Shown: positions 32,401 to 39,540 of the stretch, one piece after another
Layout of the letters: every line of letters begins with the position of its first letter
Position numbering within the stretch: position 1 is the stretch's first letter
Origin: Candidatus Gallimonas merdae
GTDB lineage: Bacteria; Bacillota; Clostridia; Christensenellales; Borkfalkiaceae
Direction of reading: 5' to 3'
DNA: 64,000 nucleotides
Assembly: GCA_904419525.1 (NCBI GenBank)
Contig: CAJFRT010000010.1
Location: forward strand, 43,470-107,469
Program-made: the position numbers and the translations under genes
Notes under the pieces: generated by a model
The model's input: the letters and a program-made list of their open reading frames with translations, nothing else
Databases searched by the model: none
Told to the model about the DNA's origin: nothing

Positions 32401-32543
32401 GAAGCACCAAAATTGTCCCGCTTCCGTTGGGGTTTTGTATCGGTACGGTTTGGCTATTGTCGGAAAACAGTACGTCAGCCGTGCCTGTTATTCCCTGCCG
32501 TAAAGGTGTATGCTATAAGCAAAAAATTTTGGAGGTGCCCATT

Positions 32544-34160
32544 TTGAAAACAGCAGTCATCTATGCCAGATATTCATCTGACAGCCAGACAGAACAGTCT
32601 ATCGAAGGACAAGTCCGCGTCTGTAAACAGTTCGCTGAGAAAAACGATCTTCTCGTCGTCGATCAGTACATCGACAGGGCGACGACGGGAATGAACGACA
32701 ACCGCGCGGCTTTCCAACAAATGCTGCGCGACAGCAAACGACGACAATGGAGCGTGGTCATCGTTTACAAATTAGACAGGTTCGCCCGCAACAAGTATGA
32801 ATCGGTCGTCAACCGAAAGAAACTGACCGACAACGGCGTGGAACTTGTCTCCGCAATGGAGAATATTCCCGATACGCCGGAAGGAAAGCTGTTTCTTGCC
32901 GTCATCGAAGGCTTCAACGAATACTTTTCGGAAGACCTCAAACAGAAAGTCAACCGCGGTCTGCGGGAGAGCTGGCTCAAAGGCAATGCCACGGGCGGAA
33001 GAGATATCTTCGGATGGGACTTGAAAGACAAGAAGTATCATATCAACGAAGCGGAAGCCGAAGTCGTCCGCGAGATATTCCGAAAGTACGCACAGGGTTA
33101 TAAAGCGCAAACCATCGCTGACGATCTGAAAGAAAAGAACTTCCGCCGCAAGAACGGGAAGTTCATCACGCACAAATTCGTATATAAGGTCCTGCACGAC
33201 AAACGTTATACGGGTGTCGTGACCCATAAGGGCGAGGATTACGACAAAGTCTTCCCCGCGATCATTTCAAAGGAGTTGTGGATGCAAGTGAACGCTATAA
33301 ATGAAGAAAACAAGAATGCGCCGGGGCGCAAGAAGGAGATGTTCGACTATATCCTTTCGGGAAAGCTCATCTGCGGAAAATGTAAGCACAGGATGGTCGG
33401 CGAGAGCGGCACGAGCAAGACGGGTGAGATCCATTACTATTATTCTTGTCTTTCAAAACGCCGCAAGCAGGAAAATTGCGACTGCAAAGCCGTTAAAAAG
33501 CAGATCCTGGAAGACTACGTCATCCAAGCGACGGTTGCAATGCTGCGCAGGAACAGCATCATCACGCAGATCGCGGAGACCGTCGTCAAGGTACACGAAA
33601 AGATGATGCAGGACGATTCTGGTTTGCAGATCCTGCTGCAAAAGCGGGATGATGCCAAAAAGGCGGCAGACAATATCGTAAAAGCCATCGAACAAGGCAT
33701 CATCACAGATTTTACGAAGGACAGGCTCAACGGCTTACAGGCAGAGCTCAACGAATTGGAGATCGAGATCAATAAGGCAAAGCAGAAATCATACGCTCAC
33801 TTATCCGTCGAGGAAGTGGAGAAGTTCCTGCTCTCCAAAGTCTTTGAGGATCCCGACGACATCAAGGTTCGCAAACTGCTCGTGAATACCTTTGTGCGGG
33901 AAGTTATCTGGTACGGCGACCGCATGGTCATTACATACAACTTCCAGGAACAGTTCTCCACGGAGCGCTTTTCCAAGTCGTATGTAGAGGATATCGAAAA
34001 GCAGGTCGGGGAATGTTCCCGATCTGCGTCTTCTTTTCCTTTGAGTTCGTACAAAGTCACCCAATCGGCGCCAAACGATGAGCATACGAACCCCGATGAA
34101 ATATCGGGGTTCGTATTCTTTTTCTCGCACGATTATTTCGGAATATGCCTGCAAAGATGA
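32544..34160 (+). CDS. Large serine recombinase
   Basis: The start is TTG at 32544, with GGAGGT seven bases upstream, giving 538 residues. The resolvase domain opens MKTAVIYARYSSDSQTEQS with the nucleophile Ser in YARYSSD and VVYKLDRFARNKYE. The recombinase domain (~160-270, FGWDLKDKKYHINEAEAEVV) follows. A zinc ribbon has LICGKCKH...YYSCLSKRR...NCDC, then a coiled coil. The final ~25 codons run across a terminator hairpin of module copy 2 (34084-34116), so the native C-terminus may have been exchanged. It is likely the integrase of the island; its att sites are not certain. Confidence 0.9.
   Translation: MKTAVIYARYSSDSQTEQSIEGQVRVCKQFAEKNDLLVVDQYIDRATTGMNDNRAAFQQMLRDSKRRQWSVVIVYKLDRFARNKYESVVNRKKLTDNGVELVSAMENIPDTPEGKLFLAVIEGFNEYFSEDLKQKVNRGLRESWLKGNATGGRDIFGWDLKDKKYHINEAEAEVVREIFRKYAQGYKAQTIADDLKEKNFRRKNGKFITHKFVYKVLHDKRYTGVVTHKGEDYDKVFPAIISKELWMQVNAINEENKNAPGRKKEMFDYILSGKLICGKCKHRMVGESGTSKTGEIHYYYSCLSKRRKQENCDCKAVKKQILEDYVIQATVAMLRRNSIITQIAETVVKVHEKMMQDDSGLQILLQKRDDAKKAADNIVKAIEQGIITDFTKDRLNGLQAELNELEIEINKAKQKSYAHLSVEEVEKFLLSKVFEDPDDIKVRKLLVNTFVREVIWYGDRMVITYNFQEQFSTERFSKSYVEDIEKQVGECSRSASSFPLSSYKVTQSAPNDEHTNPDEISGFVFFFSHDYFGICLQR
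34084..34121 (+). terminator. Hairpin at the start of module copy 2
   Basis: ATACGAACCCCGAT and its complement (14-bp stem, 5-nt loop), then TCTTTTT. It lies inside the last codons of the recombinase frame and resembles the tRNA-Ser terminator at 21769. Confidence 0.75.
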
Positions 34161-34213
34161 CCTCCCGAATTTGTCTTTTTCGGTCGGCTATGGTAGCATA
34201 GTTCCTCGCGGAT

Positions 34214-34348
34214 GTCAACGGCCGCAAAATCGTCACAGAAAACTTCAAACAAAAAAGAGTCGAGATCGTGTATTCCCGATTTCGACTCTTTTTTGTTTTT
34301 ATTAAGTCTCATACGCAACGATTTTGTCTTTGTCCCGTTGACTTCCGC
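34214..34348 (+). ncRNA. Inverted-repeat element enclosing a terminator (copy 2)
   Basis: GCGGA-t-GTCAACGG-ccg-CAAAATCGT (34208-34233) pairs with ACGATTTTG...CCGTTGAC-t-TCCGC (34318-34348). Inside lies AAAAAAGAGTCGA / TCGACTCTTTTTT (34251-34294). The layout is the same as copy 1, and the outer stem is one base block longer. It sits 90 nt before the regulator start. An RNA or DNA role is not decided by the sequence. Confidence 0.5.
34251..34300 (+). terminator. Terminator inside inverted-repeat element, copy 2
   Basis: AAAAAAGAGTCGA and its complement form a 13-bp stem, with GATCG...CGAT extending it inwards, followed by a T-rich tail. Confidence 0.75.
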
Positions 34349-34437
34349 ATACTTACATTCAGAATACCGGCATTCACCGTCCTATGCACCTCCGCCTGTT
34401 GCCCGAAAAAGGCAAATACAAATTCAGAGGTGTAAAG

Positions 34438-35109
34438 ATGGAAATGTTGGTAACCAAGTTCTCAAACGGAAAGTATCGTAACGAGGGTGAATTGTTCAAA
34501 GAAATTATCTCCGATGAGAACGTCAAACTCATGGGCGAAATGATTGCCTTGCAAGCACTCCGTACTGTAAAGAAATTCGATATGAAAGTGGCGGACAAAC
34601 TGTACATCGGTCTCATCAAAGATCTGCACCACATGGGCGAGATAGATTATATCGTATCGGACGGCTATGACGTAGCGCAAACTGCTATCTGCTTCCTGTA
34701 TCAATTCGTTGGCAGAACTGTCTACGAGATCTACGGCAAAGACCGTAAAGGGAAAGAAATCGCCATTAAACTTGCCTGCTATCGCGAAGCAGATCATTTC
34801 ATCAGACATCTGCGCAACAAACCCGACAGACGAGGAACGATCGTCGAATCCATAGACTTTACGGATTATAAGGCTCTGCCTATGGATCCCGTGAATTGCT
34901 TTGAACGCGAACAGACAGATTACGGCAAATACGACGAACTTGTAGAAATGTTACAGCTCTCCGCATTGGAGCTTGCAATCCTGAACTGTTATATGAGCGG
35001 AATGGGACAATCTCAAGTCTGCGCCGAACTCGGAATAGGTCGCGGAACGATAAATCACCGCAAGGCAAGTATACGTCAAAGATATTACAGCCTTTACGGC
35101 TCGCTCTGA
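34438..35109 (+). CDS. HTH regulator with sigma-70 region 4/ArpU-like C-terminus, copy 2
   Basis: ATG at 34438 follows AGAGGTG, giving 223 residues. The N-terminal two thirds (MEMLVTKFSNGKYRNEGELF; HHMGEIDYIVSDGYDVAQTA) have no recognised motif. The C-terminus ALELAILNCYMSGM, QVCAELGIGRGTINHRKASI is an HTH like sigma region 4. It is the intact version of the broken gene at 22144. Its own leader structure and terminator make it a self-contained unit, upstream of the PRTase/DprA operon. Regulation of that operon or of the island is inference. Confidence 0.7.
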   Translation: MEMLVTKFSNGKYRNEGELFKEIISDENVKLMGEMIALQALRTVKKFDMKVADKLYIGLIKDLHHMGEIDYIVSDGYDVAQTAICFLYQFVGRTVYEIYGKDRKGKEIAIKLACYREADHFIRHLRNKPDRRGTIVESIDFTDYKALPMDPVNCFEREQTDYGKYDELVEMLQLSALELAILNCYMSGMGQSQVCAELGIGRGTINHRKASIRQRYYSLYGSL

Positions 35110-35135
35110 TATGAAGCTAAACATCATACTCTCTT

Positions 35136-35172
35136 AAAGGCAGTTGCTTTATATGAAGCGGCTGCCTTTTTC
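35136..35172 (+). terminator. Terminator of module copy 2
   Basis: AAAGGCAG-TTGCTT ... AAGCGG-CTGCCTTTTT, 27 bp after the regulator stop. It resembles the AAAGGGCAGCC hairpin that ends copy 1. Confidence 0.7.
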
Positions 35173-35284
35173 TATGTTTTTTCATGCTGATCGCCATTTT
35201 TATTTTGCAACATTTTGGCACACAGTAGCGAAGGATTTCAAAACTCGTGTTACAATGAAAAAAATATATTCAAGAGGCAAAAGC

Positions 35285-35896
35285 ATGAAAAAGCACATGA
35301 TCCCTAAAAACTCCTACTTGTCGGATGATACAGTATGCTATTATAACCGTGATTATATCGGTTATCAAAAGCATGGAAATCCTGATTTTATCAACAGGCT
35401 TAAAAATATGACAGGGCGTTATGACGAATTGGATCTTGTGCGGGATTTCCTAAAAGTTTTTGATCTCGCCTACAAAGACATCCCTCAAATCATTGACGAG
35501 GAACACCTTGAAAATTGCGCAGTTGCAATCATCCCCAGGTCAAAAGCAGAAAAAACATATGACCCCTCTCAACTTATTTTCAAAAAAACAATTTCATGTG
35601 TTGCAGATAAACTCAATCTTTACAACGCAACAGACACGATCAGGCGCGTCACCGACACAAAAACAACTCACTCCTGGAGGCTGGAAAACAACTCCGGAAA
35701 AATGCCCCATCGAGGCATCACAAAAGAGTCCTGCAATATCGATTCCTCTCTCTTTCGCAACAAAGATGTCATCCTGGTCGACGATATCTATACCGAAGGC
35801 GTTTATGTAGCTGAAGATTGTATGCAAACCCTCTTGGATTTCGGCGCAAAACGTGTTATACTGTATGTAATTGCAAAGACGAGGAACAGATCATGA
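35285..35896 (+). CDS. Phosphoribosyltransferase-domain protein
   Basis: The open frame starts at 35144, but the earlier part is terminator and spacer. MKKHMIPKNSYLSDD at 35285, after AAGAGGC, gives 203 residues. The PRPP-binding loop is DVILVDDIYTEGVYVAED near residues 160-177, and AVAIIPRSKAEKTYDP may be the preceding flexible loop. It is related to ComF/orotate-type PRTases. A TGTTACAAT extended -10 box lies at 35248-35256. It is the first gene of an operon with DprA and HAD proteins, so it may make or salvage a nucleotide-like molecule (inference). Confidence 0.75.
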   Translation: MKKHMIPKNSYLSDDTVCYYNRDYIGYQKHGNPDFINRLKNMTGRYDELDLVRDFLKVFDLAYKDIPQIIDEEHLENCAVAIIPRSKAEKTYDPSQLIFKKTISCVADKLNLYNATDTIRRVTDTKTTHSWRLENNSGKMPHRGITKESCNIDSSLFRNKDVILVDDIYTEGVYVAEDCMQTLLDFGAKRVILYVIAKTRNRS

Positions 35897-36729
35897 TCAC
35901 CGAAGTTGCCCTGCACTTGTACGCCGCAAAGAAAGAGGGTATTATCCGATCAAACGCGCAATTCTGGCGCGAATATTCGCATGGCGACAAAATCACTCAC
36001 CTTTCGGTCAAACCTGAAAAATATGTTTCCGAAATCGAAAAAGCCGGGATTTGCCTGATCTGCGCAATGGATGTCGGGTTTCCCCCTCTTCCTGACAGCA
36101 AGCCGAGCGAAAAGCCGTATTTATTTGCATACAAAGGCGATATTTCTCTCCTTTACGACAGGGCAAACAATATTGCAGTCGTGGGGACGCTCACCCCGTG
36201 CCCAAAAGTTCTCCGCCGTGAACGCGCCGCCGTTGAGGCACTTACAGAGCGGGGGCTTCATATTGTGAGCGGCCTTGCAGAAGGTTGCGACACCGCCGCC
36301 CACGAGGAGTGCCTGAGACGCGGCGGAAAGACAATCGCTTTTCTGCCTTCCACAATTTCCAATATCTATCCAAAAGCCAACGCACCCCTTGCTGAGAGCA
36401 TCGTTCAAAACGGCGGACTGATCCTCACGGAGTACATTGCAGAACCTGAGACGCGTTATGAGCGTGTGCGCAGATTGATTGAACGCGACAGATTGCAGTC
36501 AATGTTTGCAGGAAATATTCTCCTCATCGCCAGCAATCTTCCCGGCCAGGGCGACAGCGGATCACGCCACGCCATGGAAAAGGCAAAAACTTATGGCGCC
36601 GGACGGTTTGTTTTGTATGATCGGACAACCGATGCCGACGACCCGTTGTTTGCTCTAAATCGTCAGCTCCTTGGCGACGGCGCTTCAATCTTTACACGCA
36701 ATGCCTTAAACAGCTTATCTTACCCATGA
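35893..36729 (+). CDS. DprA/Smf-family (SLOG) protein
   Basis: ATG at 35893 overlaps the PRTase stop by 4 nt, giving 278 residues. The SLOG Rossmann core starts NNIAVVGTLTPCPKVLRRE, followed by VSGLAEGCDTAAHEECLRRG, the DprA nucleotide/ssDNA-binding signature, IYPKANAPLAESIVQNGGLI and SNLPGQGDSGSRHAMEKAK. It lacks the C-terminal winged helix of housekeeping DprA. With PRTase and HAD partners it fits the nucleotide-linked stress or conflict operons described for SLOG proteins better than DNA uptake. Confidence 0.82.
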   Translation: MITEVALHLYAAKKEGIIRSNAQFWREYSHGDKITHLSVKPEKYVSEIEKAGICLICAMDVGFPPLPDSKPSEKPYLFAYKGDISLLYDRANNIAVVGTLTPCPKVLRRERAAVEALTERGLHIVSGLAEGCDTAAHEECLRRGGKTIAFLPSTISNIYPKANAPLAESIVQNGGLILTEYIAEPETRYERVRRLIERDRLQSMFAGNILLIASNLPGQGDSGSRHAMEKAKTYGAGRFVLYDRTTDADDPLFALNRQLLGDGASIFTRNALNSLSYP

Positions 36730-37034
36730 AATACCTGTTCGATTTAGACGAGACTCTGATCCATTCAGATTCTTTGAATAGCGATGCCTACAATTATGCA
36801 CTGGAAAAATGCGGATATCCGCGGATTGAAGACTGTCTCCGTTTAACACGAGATTCTCTGCAATTTATCCCCGCTTCCGACCTGAAGAAAATCATCAGAA
36901 TCAAACAGAACTACTTCACAAGATCATGGCTGCCATACAGGATCGTCCTCAACACCGCCCTTCTTCAAAGAATCAGGGGATATGGAAAGAAAAATTGTTA
37001 TCTGTGGACGAGCGCAAGCAAACAAAGAGCGCAA
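36726..37034 (+). pseudogene. HAD-family hydrolase, truncated at 3' end
   Basis: The start overlaps the dprA stop by 4 nt. MKYLFDLDETLIHSD carries the nucleophile motif DLDET, and NCYLWTSASKQRAQ is motif II (Thr/Ser of strand S2). Immediately after this, at about 37032, homology ends: the following codons are the antisense of a small HTH gene. Motifs III and IV with the catalytic Lys and the metal Asp pair are missing, so the enzyme should be inactive. The open frame continues to 37184 by chance. Confidence 0.8.
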
Positions 37035-37211
37035 GGATATATAGAGATCGTACAGCCGCGGCGGCGCGCCTTCGATTGCTACGTTATATTTTTCCGCCAA
37101 GCCCACAGCCGTGCTTTTTGCCACACAGTCCGAAGCCCTGTCAAACATTGCCTTATGCGAATAGTAATAACGGATATCCTGTAATTCCCTTCGGATCTGT
37201 TCCGTCGTCAA
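37032..37211 (-). pseudogene. Truncated small HTH gene, relative of 31219-31524
   Basis: MTTEQIRRELQDIRYYYSHK and the next 40 residues (LAEKYNVAIEGAPPRLYDLY) parallel the 101-residue protein at 31219-31524. After residue ~60 the frame runs into antisense HAD sequence, so the C-terminal helix-turn-helix is lost. It overlaps the upstream HTH gene by 4 nt. It marks the broken edge of a former element. Confidence 0.75.
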
Positions 37212-37540
37212 ATTCTGTCCTCCTTCTTCTTACCGAACTTTTTCAATATCGAACGAAGTACGCGGCTGTCGCTTTCGCTCACCTCTTTCGTAAGCCTTAC
37301 AAGCATGTCCATCTGTTCCTCTGTAAGATAACGCCCGTCCAACCGAAAATTGTCCATGACGTGGATCCCTCCGCCTTTCCCCTGGATGGCATAGATCGGA
37401 TACTTCCGTGACAGGAGCAGCAGATCATGATCGATTGTCCGTTTGCTCACGCCGAACTCGAAAGCAAGATTGGCTCGCGTCGTAAACTTGTCCGAACTCA
37501 ATGCTTCCAAGATAGCGCGGCGTCTGTCTGCCGCCGTCAC
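37208..37540 (-). CDS. DeoR-type HTH protein of a remnant element
   Basis: This 110-residue protein has a winged HTH near the N-terminus, RAILEALSSDKFTTRANLAF then EFGVSKRTIDHDLLLLSRKY. A wing (GKGGGIHVM) and a helical tail follow. It has no ligand domain. It overlaps the truncated gene behind it and so is the first gene of a broken two-gene operon. Its leader carries the hairpin AAGGTGCAG/CTGCACCTT (37585-37607) shared with the Rep element at 31.87 kb. Confidence 0.75.
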   Translation of the reverse strand: MTAADRRRAILEALSSDKFTTRANLAFEFGVSKRTIDHDLLLLSRKYPIYAIQGKGGGIHVMDNFRLDGRYLTEEQMDMLVRLTKEVSESDSRVLRSILKKFGKKKEDRI

Positions 37541-37768
37541 GTTTTCCCTCCTTCCGCTGATTTCTGCCCGTATTCTACAGGCTAAAGGTGCAGGTTTTCT
37601 GCACCTTATAAAATTTTTTTCTTACTTGTTCAAAATTTTTTCCCATAATGCAAAAAGGTCCCGACACAAACCGCTGCTGTCAGCGATCTGCTGTCGAGAC
37701 CTTTTATCAAGGCTGTACCACTCGATGTTTTACTATTCCCTTACACAGACGTAAGTTTTGTTTCCTGT
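37541..37768. other. Leader of remnant element, two hairpins, no gene
   Basis: AAGGTGCAG-GTTTT-CTGCACCTT (37585-37607) is followed by a T-rich run. Further on, AAAAGGTC-c-CGACA ... TGTCG-a-GACCTTTT (about 37654-37706) encloses CGCTG/CAGCG. The second may act as a terminator for the PIG-L operon arriving on the minus strand or as leader structure for the HTH gene. Confidence 0.4.
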
Positions 37769-38596
37769 CTATTCAAGAAATCTGCCGATTGTTTCCCTAA
37801 CCTTCGCTTTGAAGCGGTCGATAAAGCCTGCGATATAGTCGCCAATATCGACGGATTGATCCATAAGCGGGGTTAAATCCATTGCGTAATTGAGCGCGGA
37901 ATAGGTATCGCACGCATGGCTTGCGGAAAAAGTAGCGTTCGCAAGCCTGCGTCCCTCCGCCGCTAAATCGTACCGCTTGCCGCCCGCGATCTGGCTGTCA
38001 AACACCGCCGAAAGACAGCGCATCAGGTTGGGGTGCGCCCCGCAGTCGAGGTACACCTTTTCGTCGTCGCAGAGCCAATCCAGATCGCGCCACACCTCGC
38101 ACCCGTACACCTTTTCGGGGCGCTCCTCGGGCGAAAGGGTGCGCAACGCCGCAATGACTTTGAGCACCGTTGCAACGTGCGTCTCGTGCTTGTCCGCGAG
38201 GTTGTGCGTATAGAGATACTTCGGCTTTGCTGTTCGGATAAGGTCGGCAAGCTCTTCGACGATTTTGGGATTGCTCGCGCCCTTGACCTCTTTGGACGGG
38301 TGAGAGAGCATTGCCAAAAAGCCGTACTCACCTACGCACGCTGCCTTTTTCTGTTCGACGATGCGCACTTCCTTCATCTGTTCGTCCGTGTAATCGGCGT
38401 AAAGCCCGCTCCTCGGGCTCCCCGCGCCGTCCGTCACGACGATTGCGCCAAACCACTTGTCTTGATTCCCGAAGCACTCCGCAATGGGCGCGTACGCCAT
38501 GAATTCGATATCGTCCTGATGCGCGGAGATCGCAAGGTGTGTTGTGCGGGAAATCGCCGCTTGTTCCTGCATTCCGTCCGGAATATATGTGATCAT
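37769..38596 (-). CDS. PIG-L/LmbE-family deacetylase
   Basis: The 275 residues carry the zinc motif HLAISAHQDDIEFMAY (AHxDD, with Gln where Pro is usual) and the second motif KHETH (HxxH). GAIVVTDGAGSPRSG follows the first. This family hydrolyses N-acetyl groups of GlcNAc conjugates. It overlaps the ROK kinase gene by 4 nt and is two genes from nagB. The locus has no nagA, so a GlcNAc-6-phosphate or related deacetylase role is a good inference. It is the last gene of the operon. Confidence 0.85.
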   Translation of the reverse strand: MITYIPDGMQEQAAISRTTHLAISAHQDDIEFMAYAPIAECFGNQDKWFGAIVVTDGAGSPRSGLYADYTDEQMKEVRIVEQKKAACVGEYGFLAMLSHPSKEVKGASNPKIVEELADLIRTAKPKYLYTHNLADKHETHVATVLKVIAALRTLSPEERPEKVYGCEVWRDLDWLCDDEKVYLDCGAHPNLMRCLSAVFDSQIAGGKRYDLAAEGRRLANATFSASHACDTYSALNYAMDLTPLMDQSVDIGDYIAGFIDRFKAKVRETIGRFLE

Positions 38597-39540
38597 TTTA
38601 TCTCCTTTGCGAGCATTGCCGCGCCCACCAGCCCCGCGTCGTTGCCGAGGCTCGCCGCTCTGATTGTTACGGGCGCATATCTGCCGTGCCCGAGAATTTT
38701 TGTGTCCACCATCTCCTGCAAGGGTAGCGTGAGCGCTTCCCCTTCCGCGGAGATCCCTCCGCCGATGAGCACCGCCTGCGGACGGAACACGTTGACGATA
38801 TTCGCGATCCCCTCCGCAAGATAGTTTAGGTACCGCTCCACGACTGCTTTCGCCGTTTTATCGTCCAGCCGCATCCCGTCGAACGCCGTCCTGCCGTCCG
38901 CATTGTCCGCGCTGCCTTTGCAAAGTTCCCACATTTTGCTCTCCGGATGGGCGATCATCGCGTTCCTCGTCTGCCGCACAAGCGCGCTTGCGGAGGCGTA
39001 CGCCTCAAAGCACCCCCTTCTCCCGCAGGAGCAAGGCTCGCCGTCCAGACAGATGACCGTATGCCCGAGCTCCGCGCCCGCGCCCAGCTCGCCCGTGAAC
39101 AGCTTCCCGCCGAAGATGACGCCGCCCCCTACGCCCGTGCCGAGCGTGATGAGAACAATGCTCCGATATTCCTTTCCTGCGCCGCACATATACTCCCCGT
39201 ACGCCGCCGCGTTCGCGTCGTTGGCAAGTGTGGCCGATATGCCGAGCAGGCTGCCCAAGTCCTCCGCGAGCGGTTTATTCTCCCAGCCGAGGTTTCCGCC
39301 CGTGACGACCATGCCGTGTTCGCCGTCGATGACCCCCGGGCAGCCGATGCCCACGCTTTCCGGCACACCCATGTCCGCGATCATCCCTTTTACCGCCTCC
39401 GCGATCGCGGACACGGTTGCCATATAATCACAGCCCGCGGGCGTAGGGATTTTATCTTTTTTGAGGATATTTCCGCTTTCCCCGACCGCGCCGAACTTTA
39501 TAAACGTGCCGCCCAGATCGATGCCGATATGATGATTCAT
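38593..39540 (-). CDS. ROK-family sugar kinase
   Basis: The 315-residue protein has an N-terminal ATP site IGIDLGGTFIKFG, the ROK signature around LGTGVGGGVIFGGK, and the zinc motif CSCGRRGCFEAYAS. The His ligand is in GAGAELGHTVI. It overlaps nagB and the PIG-L gene by 4 nt on each side. Candidate substrates in this context are GlcNAc, ManNAc (NanK-like), mannose or glucose. Sequence alone does not separate them. Confidence 0.88.
   Translation of the reverse strand: MNHHIGIDLGGTFIKFGAVGESGNILKKDKIPTPAGCDYMATVSAIAEAVKGMIADMGVPESVGIGCPGVIDGEHGMVVTGGNLGWENKPLAEDLGSLLGISATLANDANAAAYGEYMCGAGKEYRSIVLITLGTGVGGGVIFGGKLFTGELGAGAELGHTVICLDGEPCSCGRRGCFEAYASASALVRQTRNAMIAHPESKMWELCKGSADNADGRTAFDGMRLDDKTAKAVVERYLNYLAEGIANIVNVFRPQAVLIGGGISAEGEALTLPLQEMVDTKILGHGRYAPVTIRAASLGNDAGLVGAAMLAKEIK

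Noticed and set aside
34057..34318. Minus-strand frames over module copy 2, similar in part to the strand opposite copy 1
   Set aside because: The similarity follows the DNA repeat. The copy-1 counterpart has stops and no RBS is present, so structure rather than protein is conserved.
35893..36729. Housekeeping DprA for natural transformation
   Set aside because: No com genes are nearby, the winged-helix C-terminus is missing and the gene is locked in an operon with PRTase and HAD, so the accessory reading is preferred.
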